Below are positions 1-11,879 of a stretch of 64,000 nt of DNA, piece by piece. The stretch's first letter is position 1; the number at the start of each line of letters is the position of its first letter. The notes beneath the pieces are model-generated. The model searched no databases and was not told where the DNA came from. It worked only from the letters and a program-made list of their open reading frames with translations. A program made the translations under genes and the position numbers. Origin of the DNA: Chelonoidis abingdonii (lineage: Eukaryota; Chordata; Testudines; Testudinidae); the NCBI RefSeq assembly GCF_003597395.2, contig NC_133778.1:28221070-28285069 (forward strand), written 5' to 3'.

Positions 1-124
1 TTTTACAGCTGAACTAACAGGATATATTTTTAGGTTCAATTATCATAACATCACAGAGGGTGTCAACTTTGATGGATGACAAAGCATAAACACCACAGTA
101 CTTTTCACTTGTGTAACTCTTTCA

Positions 125-345
125 CCAAAAGAACCTCAAAGTGCTCTACAAATGAGCAAAGTTCTTTACTTAATAATTAACTCTCCCATTACCTGTACAA
201 TAAGGTAAGTAAATATCATTATCTCTATCTTACAGGTAGGAGCATAGAGCAGTAAAATAATTTGCCCAAAGTTACACAAGAGATCAAAGTTAGAAGTGGG
301 AATATAACTCAGAATACTAACTCTCTATTGTGCTCTATAATTTTG
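125..345 (-). mobile_element. MIR-like SINE, antisense
   Basis: 'gtgctctaca', 'ataaggtaagtaaatatcat', 'ttacaggtaggagcatagag' and 'tttgcccaaagttacacaag' follow the order of an antisense MIR. Highly diverged; borders approximate. Confidence 0.55.
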
Positions 346-599
346 AGAGCATATCCACCTTCTCACATGACGCTCACACATAACATACTCACATGACGCT
401 CACACATAACATAGTGATGAGACCAATATCAATACCTACTTTAGTATAGATACTATGGGTTGAGATTTTCCAACCTGTCTAGGGGGTTAGCATGCACATT
501 AATTTGAATTTGAATGAGTATTTAATTTGAATGAGTATTGGGCATCCAAATCCCCTCAGTAGCTTGGAAAATCAAGTCTCATTAATACAAGAAATTATT

Positions 600-990
600 T
601 TCACAGAGTGAAACCCATTCCAATGGATATCTGTTATAAGCGCCAACCAGTTTCTCGTCACTGACCCCACCATTTGCCCACCTGGTTTTGACTTGCCCCG
701 TTCCCAGTGGTCCCTGTTGAACAGGTTCTGGACCAGGCAAGGTCTCCGTGCAGCCAAACTGTACCGCTGGGGCTTTTGTGACAGCTCTTTGTGCAGCTGT
801 GGCACAGCGCAGACGCCACCGCACACTTGCAATGAATGCCTGCTGACTAGGTTCAGCGGTGACCTAGAAGAACTGCATCATGCCACTGAAGATGCCATTG
901 CGTGGCTAGATTACTGTGCACATGCTAATAAATTCAGAGTGAAATCCTGACAACACTGACATCAATGGGGCCAGGATTTCACCCATTGCA
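600..990 (+). mobile_element. Non-LTR retrotransposon C-terminal fragment
   Basis: An open frame at 693-950 encodes 85 residues beginning PRSQWSLLNRFWTRQGLRAA. It contains a C-x-C-G ... H-x4-C arrangement (CSCGTAQTPPHTCNEC) followed by EELHHATEDAIAWLD. This resembles the extreme C-terminus of LINE reverse transcriptase polyproteins (RFRTG... CxCG ... H..xxCP). It is flanked by short inverted copies of 'gtgaaatcctg'. There is no upstream reverse transcriptase. The clade is not assignable by eye. A host gene is unlikely. Confidence 0.5.
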
Positions 991-999
991 TTTCTGACT

Positions 1000-2220
1000 T
1001 GTCTGAAGTTAGGTAACACTGGAATTGCCACAGGAGAGCCTATTCTCACAAGATCTGCAAACGAAATATGTTGAATAACTTTTAGTAAGCATCTAAATCA
1101 AACCTTTGAGTTTTCGCAATTACATTTGTTTATGGAGGAAAAAATGTCCCAGACCTCTGCAACTTGTTTTATATAGTTTACTATAAGCAAGGCTTTAATT
1201 AAGGCTATGCTCAGTAAACTTGCAAATATTTGGATGCGTCTGATTTAAGATAAAGGCCAGAGGCCAGATTCAGACCTGGCATAAGTGAATCAATGAAGTA
1301 GGTAGGACCTGGTGAATTTACCTCCATGATTCTATGCATATTTTCCCTCCAGTAATCTATTTAAAACATCTTCTTGACAGCTTCCACTATTTTATTCATA
1401 GGTACAAAACAATGTTACTATCACTCTCCCATACAAACAGGTGAAGAGATGTTCACTGGCTAATGCCTATTGAGAAAAGTAGCTGTACCTTAAATCCAGG
1501 ACTCTGAATCTTAAATGCAAAGAAGCTGTAATAACTTCTTTTGGGGCAGTTCCACTAGAGCTGATTTATTTCTCACCACTGCTGAGCTCAGGCAACCAAC
1601 CACCTACTGTCATCTCCTAGCTAGGATTAGTTGCTAGGCAGGATAAGCTTCCTAGTTAAGACATGCTCATGAACGCATTATGACACAATGGCAGGCATTA
1701 GGACATTACTTGTATGCAGTGGCCTCCTATTTGACTTTTCATTACAGTGTATGCTATTTCATGACTATAGCAGTTTTCTCAAGCCCAGATAGCACCAATG
1801 TAAAGTATACTGTCATGGAAGTTGTTACTTAGAAATTTGCTTGTATTATAGTAAGGAAAATGAGAACCTTCTCCCACTGTACGTAGAAATGATCTTCTGG
1901 AAATAATTTTGGTTCAATATTCCTATCAACAGGCATAATATCAATTTGTCCATAATCTATAACTCAAATAAACCAGATAATGAAGCATGGCAGTCATTTT
2001 ACATCCAAATTCACAACCATCTTATGGAACGTGGAGTTAGCTCACTGATTGTTACCTGAGGTTGTCAGTTTTATTTCTGGTTCTTCAGCTAATTTAGGAT
2101 TAAATTTTCATGTCAAGTAGGGCCTTTGAATCCAATGGGACTTCTCTTGGAAGAAGGTACTGCTTGAAGTGTGGGTAGCAGAGGCCGTTAGTGTTTAAGC
2201 TGTAAGGGTCAAGGGCATTA
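1000..2220. other. Unassigned intergenic sequence
   Basis: AT-rich, with no ORF of note, RNA gene or repeat that I can name. A weak MIR-like stretch lies near 1380-1510. Confidence 0.5.
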
Positions 2221-2234
2221 GGGTTAGATCCAAA

Positions 2235-2292
2235 GTCTTTTGAAGTCAGTGCGATTCTTTACATTGACTTCAACAGCTTTTGGATCATGCCC
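2235..2292. repeat. Short palindromic repeat (hairpin)
   Basis: Arms 'gatccaaagtcttttgaag' and 'cttcaacagcttttggatc' can fold on each other around 'tcagtgcgattctttacattga'. This is a common interspersed palindrome type in sauropsid DNA. A second related piece ('ccattgacttcaatgg') lies near 2314. Confidence 0.5.
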
Positions 2293-2779
2293 TTATTGTA
2301 TACTCACATAGCTCCATTGACTTCAATGGTGCTCATCAGCATAAAGTCACACATGCATACATATCCATACTTACAGTATTATCTAAAAATATATACGAAT
2401 AAAAAACCCAGCTATACTTGTTTAAGCGTTGAATTGCACATCATGTCAGGCTTCCTCATCTGCTGTCAAGTCCTTGAGTCTTTATTACACATTTCAAATC
2501 CAGTGTCACAAATCTAGATCTTTGAGGGTGGTAAGCTGCTCACTAGTGCAAATTTTACTCAATATTATTTTGATCCAAATAAAGAACTATCAGCATAGAA
2601 ATATTTAACTGTTTGTGTGTTGGTGCAGTTCATTTATCCTCCCTAGGTGTGGGCTAGCAGAAGGCTTTTTGTTTGTTTTTCTGTGGGCTTTTTTTCGGTT
2701 CTGTGTGCACAGGTCTTTTGGTGACTCTAAAGTCTTGTTGCCACCCCAGTGGTATTTCAGAGAAAACTACTCCATTGAC

Positions 2780-2862
2780 GAGGTGAGAACAGGATACTGG
2801 ACTAGATGGACCTCAGGTCTGATTCAGTGTGACAATTCCTATGTTTCCAAATGGTTTTATTT
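2780..2862 (+). mobile_element. CR1 LINE 3' end
   Basis: 'acaggatactggactagatg' followed by 'gacctcaggtctgattcagt' matches the remembered CR1 3' untranslated end. It is a short 5'-truncated copy. Confidence 0.7.
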
Positions 2863-3049
2863 AAAAAAATAGTTCTAAGGTGATTTAACTAATAATCTCA
2901 TAATATCCAAATGAATAAGTGTGAAAGGGTTTGTGAACATTGGCAGAGTAATCTCTGATGTCACAATCTCAACAAACAATGTAACAAAAGAGAGATGAGG
3001 AATAGGAACTATTTTAAAGGCATAGCTCCATCACCCCATGCAGTGAGAT

Positions 3050-4228
3050 TTTCATAGGACAACAGAAAGGGATGAAGTGGAGAATGGAGAAGAGGGAAAA
3101 AATGAAGGGCCACCCACCTAATTAGCTCCACTGATTTAGGTGCCTGGCCCCTGAGAAGATGCACATGTAAGGTGAGATGGTGGCCTTGGGGGAGATAGGA
3201 GGTAGGTGGGAGGGGGCAGTGGGGTGAGAAAAAGGAGTGGGAGGAATTTGGGACATGCAGGGCTGCTTTCCCCAGCTCCAGGGCTGCAGCTCCTGGGGAG
3301 AGACCCCACTCCTTCCCAGTGCCAGCTCGGGGGCAGGGGAGAGAGGGCACATCCACCGCATTAGAAAGGTAAGAATACTGATATTAAAGTATGACACGTG
3401 TGCTTTTATTTGTGTGAAACTTTAGTGCCCTCGTGGCCAAGATGGAGTCTGCTCTGCAGGCAGCTCTGGCCAAGAGACAGCGTGTGCAGGAATGCAGCAG
3501 GAGAAATCCCTTCCACCCCAGGGACACCTGTTCCAAACCCCCCAGAGTGAACGCACACACCCACAGGAATCTGGACAATGAATATAACAAAGGGAGATAT
3601 TTATTTACAGAGGGATTGGAGGAGCAATACAATGGGGGAAATATAGGGGGAGAAGTAAACAGGGCTGCATCCAAACCAAGGCCCCACAGGCCCAGCGATA
3701 GCACAGTTTGGAAGGGCAGACACCGAGCAATGTGTCTGCACACAGAGTTCAGGAGGCCTGAGCAAAGTTCCAGTCTGGTGGCGAGTCTTGGGTGCTCCTG
3801 GTCATCTTTGGTGCCAGTGAACTTTCCCCAGTAAACCCTTCGGCTGCCCTATTCCGCCGCTCTGTGCAAAGCCACACACAGCGACCACCTCCCCACTTAA
3901 TTAGCTACAGCCTCCCTCCTTTTCCCAGTGCAGAGTCACAAGCCCCAATACTCACAGCCTCATGCAGCTCTGTGCAGCCATGATACTGGGTCCAGCTCCG
4001 GTCTGTCCTTCGCGGGCGATTCCTCCCTGGCACAGGGCTCCTCCTGGCTCCTGTCCTGGGCTGTCCCCAATTGCACCTGTCTTCCCAGGCCTCAGGCAGG
4101 TTCTCCCTGCTTCCTTCTCCAGGGCCTGCTGCCTGCCACCCTCCCTCCCTGGAGCTCCAGCTCCGCCCCCTGGAGTTTCCCTCCTTTTTTCTTACTCTCC
4201 CCCTCCCCCCTGGGAAAAAGATTTAAAG
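3050..4228. other. GC-rich purine/pyrimidine tract, probable unidentified repeat
   Basis: G/A-rich to about 3340, then C/T-rich to the assembly gap. Several overlapping open frames reflect base composition. A tract at 3425-3800 looks like decayed retroelement sequence but I cannot name it. No promoter or exon structure is convincing. Confidence 0.4.
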
Positions 4229-4328
4229 NNNNNNNNNNNNNNNNNNNNNNNNNNNNNNNNNNNNNNNNNNNNNNNNNNNNNNNNNNNNNNNNNNNNNNNN
4301 NNNNNNNNNNNNNNNNNNNNNNNNNNNN
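4229..4328. other. Assembly gap (100 N)
   Basis: Exactly 100 N, the conventional length for a gap of unknown size. It lies between a C/T-rich tract and an LTR 3' end, so repeat collapse is the likely cause. Confidence 0.98.
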
Positions 4329-4395
4329 GTTTGGTTCCCTTTGTTAACCCTTTACAGGTAAAAGAAACATTAACTCTTAGCTATCTGTTTATGAC
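4329..4395 (+). mobile_element. 3' end of an LTR, same family as the solo LTR at 8265-9167
   Basis: 'ttaaccctttacaggtaaaa', 'gaaacattaactcttagcta' and 'tctgtttatgaca' align with the last 60 bases of the LTR ending at 9167. The rest of this copy is in or beyond the gap. Confidence 0.7.
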
Positions 4396-4639
4396 AGCTT
4401 CAAGGTGTTAACTAATTCTACAGATTAGTTAACTATTTAAAATACATTTTCTGTGAGGAATGGGTGAACCAGTTCAGATAAAATAAAAACCAACTTGCTC
4501 CTTTCTCATACACAGATCTTAGTCTTTTGTGATGAACAAAAATATGACTTTACCATAATAAACACAAAACCTGCTTTGTTTGATCACCTTTTTATGTGTC
4601 ATAAGTCCCAGGCAGTATTTTCAACCTGGCCAAAACTAG

Positions 4640-5470
4640 GAAGTGTTGGAATGCTCTGAGCAAGTTTGTTCATGTTCTATTTCAGACTGGCTTTTCTGTT
4701 GCAGTTCTGCAGCCTCCAATTTTTGGGAAACACTGCAAGAAAGAAGGTTGCTCCCCAAACTGGTCATCAAACATCATGTTTGTTTCCAAGAGGCTTCCTT
4801 TTTATTGTCCGAGAAGCATCAGAACAAGTAGGGCAAGTTATTTATCGCTGGTACAGCATACTGGAAAGAGGAGCAGCAGAACATGGGGCCACTGGGCGGC
4901 CCCTCACCGGCAGCTCCTCTGCTCCCAGCCCTTCCACACAGAGTCTCCTTCAGCTTCCAGCAGCAGCCTCATTGGAGGAGAGAGCTGGGGGCAGTACAGT
5001 CACCAGAGGAGCTGCCAGCATTCTGCTCCTTTCCTCATTGTGGTTCCCGGGAGAGCCCTGAACCACAGGGCTTTCCAAGAACAGCAGCAGGGAAAGGAGC
5101 AGAACATGTGGCCACTGGCCAGCCCCATGTCAGCCGCTCCTCGGGTGTGGCTGCTGTACCACCTCCAGCCCCGCTCCCCCAGCCCTAACATCTGACTGGG
5201 CTGCTGTACAGATGGAAGAGATTCTATGTGAAAGAGCTGGGGTGGCAGACCCATGCTGGAGGAGCTGCTCCTTTCACCGTTGCAGTTCCAAAGGCAAAGT
5301 GGGAGGAGGACAGAGCCTCCCCCATCCCCAAGTAAGGGGATGGAGAGAGCATGGGAGCCCCAGGCTGGAGGCAGGGTGGGAAGAAGTCACGTGGAGGGTC
5401 ACAGGAAGAGGTCACGTGCCCACCATGGCTCCACCCACTTACCAGTAAGAAATGGATTCCACTTGCACCA
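4640..5470. other. GC-rich unidentified repeat-like tract
   Basis: Tandem-like motifs (agcagcagaacatg, gcagctcctctgctcccag) recur, for example near 4870 and 5095. Overlapping open frames on both strands are compositional. No recognised domain. Confidence 0.35.
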
Positions 5471-5479
5471 CTGCTGAGG

Positions 5480-6700
5480 TAGTGCCAGACACCCATAACA
5501 TAAATAATGGAAATAAAATACTCTGGGCCAGTTTCTCATCTAGGGAAGGATGGCGCTATGCTAATTTACGCAAGCTGAGGATCTGGTCCTGGGAGCACAT
5601 GATCAGTTTCAGTGCTCCACTTTAGTAGTTGCAACTTCTGAGGCGTCTCCCTTTCTTCCCTACTGTAATACAGGGCATTTATATTTTAAATTATTCTGCT
5701 GTTTATTTTTCTACACTCTTACGATAATCATTGTGAGAGCCTAGTGAGGACTTCAGTATTAGGAACTCAAAGGGCAAAAAGTGTTCCCATTCCATGACAG
5801 TAATCCAAATAGTAAGCCTCTTATATTGCTAATTTTTGGTTCTGGATTGAAAAAGAGAAGTCTAGCCAACTTCCCACATTTGGGGTTAATTTTAAATCAG
5901 TTGTTTCTCCTACTTGTGATGGCAAATTCTGCAATATGTTTCTAATGTGACTGCCCTTTCTTCCAGCGCAAGTGTTTCATTCTGATACCAGTATTGCCCC
6001 TCTGCTGAGCATTTGCCGAGTTCTGGGTCTTGCAGGTCACCTTCCCAATGGAGGAGAAATCAGTGATGAGGAGTCTGAGTACAGTCATCGTATAACTTAT
6101 TTAATTTACACACATGCATTAGTCTGGAAAGAGAGGTGGTCAAACAGCATGCAGGCCATCTCTTCTGTCTGGAACTGCAGCCAATCCCAATTCCTGGTTT
6201 CTGGGAGTAACTCTGCCTCAAGAATTGACTCTCATCAGAGACCAAGATAGACATTAAACCTTTCTGCTGCTCACATTGCTCACTCTCCAAGGACTACCGC
6301 TTCCACTCAAAACCTTACATAACAAAAAATAACATAGTATGCCTTCCTAAGACTGAACATTTGCTCACACCCTAAGAAAATTAATTTAGAAAACTATGTT
6401 TAACAGCGCCACCTGCTTGGGCGCTCTGAAAAATAGGGGGCTATAGGAGGCATAATCTTCTTAAACGAAAAGTAAGAAGAGATACCGTATAGCCCCTTTA
6501 ATAAAGAGTAAAACTGCACATACGGTTTATGTTTCTAATGAAAAAATTTGCAATTGGGACACACATTTTGAAGGCATTGATGGCTTAGATTGGCATTTCT
6601 ATAGGAGCCTCATGAGGCAAATAAGGATAGGTCAAAATTCACCTTTTAATAAATTAGTGCTAGATCCCCAGAAATAGTTATTTGTTTGCTGTAGAGAATA
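5480..6700. other. Unassigned intergenic sequence
   Basis: No recognised gene or repeat. The small open frames at 5972-6290 on the two strands mirror each other and show no domain. Confidence 0.45.
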
Positions 6701-6795
6701 TTGGGCCATAGAATCATAGGATTAGAAGTGAACAAGGGTCATCTAGTCCAATCCCCTGCCACAATGCAGGATTTGTTGAAGCTGATGTGTGAACA
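6700..6795 (-). mobile_element. CR1 LINE 3' end, antisense
   Basis: 'catagaatcataggattaga' then 'catctagtccaatcccctgc' and 'atgcaggat' are the inverse of the CR1 3' terminus, including its ATTCTATG repeat. Confidence 0.75.
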
Positions 6796-6856
6796 AGTCC
6801 TCCATTTAAGTAAGACAGTTGTAAGAGTGTAGTGGTTGTAGATGTATGTACAGACA

Positions 6857-7103
6857 CTAAGGGCATGTCTACACTTGCACAGACATACTCACATTGGATC
6901 TCAGTGAGCTAGCGCATTAAAAAGAGTAGTGTAGCTGTGGTAGCAGAGGCAGCAGTGGCACAGCCTCACTTCCCCAAGCACAAACCTGCCTGGACCCCAT
7001 GAGTATGTACGTGTGGTGGCTAGCCCATGCTGTCACTTGCGACTGCCCATTCTGCTGTGGATACACTACTATTTTTAGTATGAAGTATGTCTATACAAGC
7101 TAA
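6857..7103. mobile_element. hAT-type MITE
   Basis: The left end 'ctaagggcatgtctacactt' and the inverse of the right end ('gaagtatgtctatacaagct') are similar. It is one of several elements here with a TGTCTACAC-type terminus. No target duplication is certain. Confidence 0.6.
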
Positions 7104-7109
7104 GAATTA

Positions 7110-8259
7110 TGGGTCTAACTCCAAATGTATATATGGCCCAAGTGTTATGGGACTGGGCCATCAGTGCCTTTCTTATCTGAAAAACCCTACTTCCCACCTG
7201 GTTGTAAGGAAAGATATTTGGAGGCAGAGAATTACTCTGTTTCTAGCAACTGAGGCTGACACCACTACTCTAATCAAAAAAGGTTTGCCTGCTGCTTGCT
7301 AGAACATAAAAAAATGAAAGCTCTTTGCCAGGCATGTACAGTTATTCCAGTTATAATGAGTATCCAACACCACATACTTGTAATATGTTGTCCTGTTTCA
7401 TCTTGTATTATACCAGCTTGCAACCATTCAAATAGCTCTTTGACACAGAGTACATATTACTTGTTTGGCATGGCTCCACAACAATACAGTGCTGTGTACA
7501 CGTTGGGAGCTATGCAAATAATGTACTATTGAAGTCGGAGTGACTATTTGTATGTGTTCAGTACTATGCAGAGTAAGCAGGGGTTGTAAAGTTAAATGCT
7601 CGTTTTTGATTTTCACCCTCTTTATGGCACTGTAGTAGTGCTCAATGTTTATATGATAAAAGTAAATCTAAGCCGACATACTAGAATTTCAGGTAATTAG
7701 TTTTTAACTTTCAGTTAACTTGAACTACTGATTATTTATTATCTGCTTACTCACAATAATATTACCAACTGACACTGTAGGTCTTTAGCCATTTTCAGAC
7801 AATCAAAGTGCAAAGAGTTACTTGTGCCAGTGAAAAATTAGCATCTATAAACATGGCATTCTTTCTACCCATAATACATGTGTGCACTTTGCAAAGCTCA
7901 TGCACTGGACAGGGCTTTGTAATAGTAGTCTTTTATACTTATTTTGTTAGATATTATTACCTACTAGAAAAGTGCCTATTTTGTTGTGCATTATAATTTT
8001 GAAAAGTATACATTACATTTATTATTGACATTAATTATTTCTTTAGTGCCATTATAGTCTTCTGGGTTAACACATATGGCTGAATGCCTATTTTAAAAAC
8101 ATATATTAATTTCCTTTACTAGATAAATACAAATATAAGTAGTTTTCAAAAAAATGGACTTTAGACACTATTAGAGCCATTATGATTTAATATGTTATTG
8201 ATCATTTATTTCAATTTACCAAGATACTTTCCCAGAGTTATTGTTATATCTCAGTAAAC
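7110..8259. other. Unassigned AT-rich intergenic sequence
   Basis: No recognised feature. The short open frames show no domain. Confidence 0.5.
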
Positions 8260-8264
8260 TTCAC

Positions 8265-9167
8265 TGTCAAGGTTTTTTCCCCACTTTGAACTTTAGCATC
8301 CAAAAAAGTGGGGATCTGCATGATTACTTTTAAGCTTAATTACTAGCTTAAATTTGGTACGCTGCCACCAGCCAAAAATATAGTGTTTGGCACACTTTCT
8401 GTTCCCCCAAAACCTTCCCTGGCGGAACCCTAAGGACCCGAACCCCTTGGTTTTAAAAACAAAGAGAAATAAAACCATCCCCTCTTTTTCCCCCCGACCT
8501 CAGACTTTCCCCTCCCTTGGGTTGGCCTTGGAAGCTACACAGATCAAATGCCTTGGATCTAAACAAAGAGGAATATACCTATTATCCCTTCCTTTCCCCC
8601 CAGCATCCCTGGTGAGTTTTAGACTCAATCCCATTGGATTCGAAAACCATAAGGAAAAATCAATTCAAGTTCTTAAAAAGAAAGCTTTTAATTTTAAGAA
8701 AGAAAAGTGCGATAAATTATTTCTGGTAAAATCAGGATGAAAAATGCTACAGTGGCTCTCAGATTCATTAAGCCTAGAGGGGTACTCCCGCCACCCGCCG
8801 TCCCCAGATTCAAAGTTACAGCAAGAACAGAGGTAAAAATCCTTCCAAGCGAAAAGACATCATTTACAAAGTTAGAAAAACAAACATAAGACTAGATCCG
8901 CCTTACCTGTCTATACTTACAAATTTTGAAACATGAAAGACTGATTCAGAAAGATTGGGAACACCTGGGTGTACATCTGGTCCCTCTTAGCCCCAAGAGC
9001 GAACAACAAACAAAACAAACAGCACAAACAAAGACTTCCCTCCACCAAGATTTGAAAGTATCTTGTCCCCTTATTGGTCCTCTGGTCAGGTGTCAGCCAG
9101 GTTCACTGAGCTTATTAACCCTTTACAGGTACAAGAGACATTAACCCTTAACCATCTGTTTATGACA
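8265..9167. mobile_element. Solo LTR (903 bp) of a gypsy- or ERV-like element
   Basis: It begins TGTCAAGG and ends ATGACA (TG...CA with inverted TGTCA/TGACA). A perfect 5-bp target duplication TTCAC flanks it at 8260-8264 and 9168-9172. There are no internal genes, so it is a recombination-derived solo LTR. The final 60 bases recur beside the assembly gap at 4329-4395. Five-bp duplications fit several LTR groups, so the class stays open. Confidence 0.85.
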
Positions 9168-9172
9168 TTCAC

Positions 9173-9950
9173 TAATTAAGCTTGTTTGGAAATAGTGAAG
9201 TAAACCAACTGCACACTTCTATTCAGTGGCTTTTAGAAAGCAAATGTGTATTAAAAGTAGAATATGGCTAGGCAAAATGTATGTAACTTTTCTTCACATG
9301 AAGTTACTATGATGGTTTGCAGGAATTATAACCAATTATAAATGTAATAAGTTATACTCCTGTTTTTGTATTGCCTTTTTAGATTTGTTTTCTTTATAGC
9401 TTCCCTGAAATCTGTGTTATGAAAGATTCAGCCTCTGGTTAATATTATATAAAATGTAATTGATTAAATACAAATGGAAACATTTCTTACCAGTAAAATC
9501 TGCAGAAATTGACTTTCAAGGGCTACTTGTATGAAGTTCTGCATATTTATGAACTCAGAATAGCCTGGTACAAAGTTCACGTGACATAAAACAAACTGTG
9601 TAATCTATTACAGAGTTAGCAACTATCAAATAACTTCATCCCCAGTAAACTGGAAATCTTAGTAATTTTTTTTGTTACTTTTTAATTCTTCCATATATAC
9701 AACTTAAAGTAATCTCTTTTGTCTCTGCTTCTGGGTATGATCATGCCTGTCTTTGGATAACACTATATCAGAATGACTTAAAAACAAATCAGCATTTAAC
9801 TCTGAATTAAACAATGCCCACTGTAACACTACAGTTCAATTCTTTGGATTGTATTTTTTGTGCACTGTAGTCTTTTTTTAATTATTTGCATACACATTAT
9901 GAAGTATGGGAGAGATATTTGTATTCTTTTTTATTCACATGATATGAACC
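9173..9950. other. Unassigned AT-rich intergenic sequence
   Basis: No recognised gene, RNA or repeat. Confidence 0.5.
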
Positions 9951-10340
9951 TGTCCATTTGATTACTTTTTATTGGACTATCTTCTGTTGGTGAGAGAGAC
10001 AAGTTTTCAAGTCAGACAGGTCTGGGAAAGGAACTCCCAGCTTGCAGCAAAATGCAAGGTGGAACAGATTGTTTAGCATAGTTACCACATATTGTAAGAG
10101 ACTATTCAAGGTAGAGTGGCCTGTTAACACTTCCGCAGTCATAGACAAAAAGAGGGGGTTAGTGGATTACAGATTGTTGTAATAAACCACAAATTCAGTG
10201 TCCCTATTCAGTCTATGATTTTCAGGGCTGGTCTACACTGCATGGTTAGGTTGACATAAACTGCCTTGTGTCGACCTAGCTGTGGAAGTGTCTTCACTTA
10301 AGTTTGGCTTCCGCCAATATAAGTGCCTCTCTATGGCAAT

Positions 10341-10612
10341 TTAGGCCAGGTCTACACTACAGACCTATATCAATATAACTACATTGCTCAGAGGTGTGAA
10401 CAATCCACACCCCTGAGCAATGCAGTTATACTGACATAAACCCCCACAAAGACAGCGCTGTGTCAGCACAGCTCTGCCTCCCAGGGAGGTGTATTAATTG
10501 TGCTGATGGAAGAAGGGCTCCCATCAGCGTAGGAGCATCTTAATGTAAGCGCTACAGTACGATGCAGCTGCGCCAATGCAGCGTTTTAAGTGTAGACCTC
10601 TCTTAAGTAACA
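10341..10612. mobile_element. Inner hAT-type MITE
   Basis: The left end 'ttaggccaggtctacactac' mirrors the right end 'ttaagtgtagacctctctta'. An internal palindrome 'attgctcagaggtgtgaa' / 'cacccctgagcaat' is present. It lies within the outer MITE. Confidence 0.6.
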
Positions 10613-10798
10613 CCACCTCCCCAAGCGACATAGAGTCACGGTTGATGTAATTAGGTCAACACAGTGACAGTGTAGACATTGCTTTGCTTACATCAATTGT
10701 TACCCGTTTTCAGGAGCCATCTCAAAATGGCCCACACTACAATACAATAATACAAGCGCTCCCGGTAGGGACGTGCACTGCCAACACAAGGAACCAAG

Positions 10799-10818
10799 CA
10801 CACACACACACACACACA
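10799..10818. repeat. (CA)10 microsatellite
   Basis: Ten uninterrupted CA units inside the outer MITE. Confidence 0.95.
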
Positions 10819-10984
10819 AGCGATTTAGTAACTGTGATGAATGTATGCCAACATAAGTTAGGCCAACATAATTTTGTAGTGTAGACATGGCCTTAGCATC
10901 TAGCAGAGTAATGAATTTAAGATCCCTGGCTCATCTTTTGAAAATGTTGTGCAGGTTTCCTTTAAGGATGAGAACTAATAGTAA

Positions 10985-11870
10985 TGGTAATTCTGGTAAT
11001 TCTGCTCTTTACTATAGTTTCAACCCATTTGCCAAGCAGAAACAACTAAGATATTTGTACACCAATGCAAGGAGCCTGAGTAACAAAATGGAGGAACTAG
11101 AACTACTGATGCAGGAAGTGAAACCAAATATTAGAGGGATAACAGAAACATGGTGGAATAGTAGTCACGACTGGAGTACAGGTATTGAAGTTATGTGCTG
11201 TTTAGGAAAGACAGAAATAAAGATAAGGGTGGTAGAGTAGCATTGTATATTAATGAGGTAGACTAGAGAAATTAGAAGTGATGGAATGGATAAAACAGAA
11301 TCTGTTTGGGTCAAAATTACTTTGGGGAAGAAAGCTACTAGAGGTTCCTACGGAATAGTGCTTGGGGTATGCTATAGAACCCCAAGATCTGATTTGGATA
11401 TGGATAGAGACCTCTTTAATGTTTTTAATGAAATAAGTACTACTGGGAATTGTGTGATTATGTGAGACTTTAACTTCCCAGACATAGATTGGAGGACAAG
11501 TGCTACTAATAATAATGAGGCCAATATTTTCTTGGATGTGACAGCTGACACATTTCTTCACCAAACAGTCACGGAACCAACAACAGGTGATGTCATTTTA
11601 GATTTGGTACTAGCGAGGATCTCATACAACTGGTTATAAGAGACAACTCCTTGGTCTGAGTGATCATGAGCTAATTCAGTTTAAAATAAATGGAGCACTA
11701 AACAAAAATGCATCTGCAATTAGGGTCCCTTGATTTCAAAAGGGCAAACGTTAAAAAATTAAGAGAATTAGGTAGGGAAGTGGACTGGACTGAAGAACTC
11801 AAGGATTTGAATGTGGAGGAGGCTTGGAATTACTTTAAGTCAATATTGCAGAAACTATCTGATGTAACGA
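10985..11870 (+). mobile_element. CR1 LINE, endonuclease-domain remnant
   Basis: APE-type endonuclease motifs appear in order though in broken frames: YTNARSLSNKMEELE (catalytic N region), GITETWW (catalytic E), DFNFPDIDWR (the GDFN position, with a stop where G is expected) and SDHELIQFKI (SDH motif). Several stops and frameshifts make it dead. 5'- and 3'-truncated, with no reverse transcriptase part here. It abuts the Penelope-like fragment. Confidence 0.85.
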
Positions 11871-11879
11871 TAAGGCCAT

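Larger units (their letters stand above)
10223..10894. mobile_element. Outer hAT-type MITE inserted in the Penelope-like fragment
   Basis: The left end CAGGGCTGGTCTACACTGCA and the right end (inverse of GTAGTGTAGACATGGCCTTA) are TIR-like. Subterminal 'ggttaggttgacataa' mirrors 'ttaggccaacataa'. It contains another MITE at 10341-10612 and a (CA)10 run. No clear 8-bp duplication remains. Confidence 0.65.
9955..10980 (-). mobile_element. Penelope-like element fragment, interrupted by nested MITEs
   Basis: The left part, 9955-10222, contains 'ttattggactatcttctgtt', 'ggtgagagagacaagttttc' and 'ggttagtggattacagattg'. The right part, 10895-10980, contains 'tctagcagagtaatgaattt' and 'gtgcaggtttcctttaagga'. 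Together they follow a repeat I associate with reptile Penelope-like elements. The split is caused by the MITE at 10223-10894. No coding capacity survives. Confidence 0.55.

Noticed and set aside
3009..3834. Possible CpG-rich promoter or first exon of a neighbouring gene
   Set aside because: The tract is purine/pyrimidine-skewed with few CpG, no splice donor context, and it looks like repeat sequence.
3928..4411. Open frames of 139 and 149 codons spanning the gap
   Set aside because: They run through 100 N of unknown sequence and C/T-rich DNA, so no coding claim is possible.
10799..10818. Candidate CRISPR or tandem array
   Set aside because: It is a plain CA microsatellite. The genome is eukaryotic and no spaced repeats exist.
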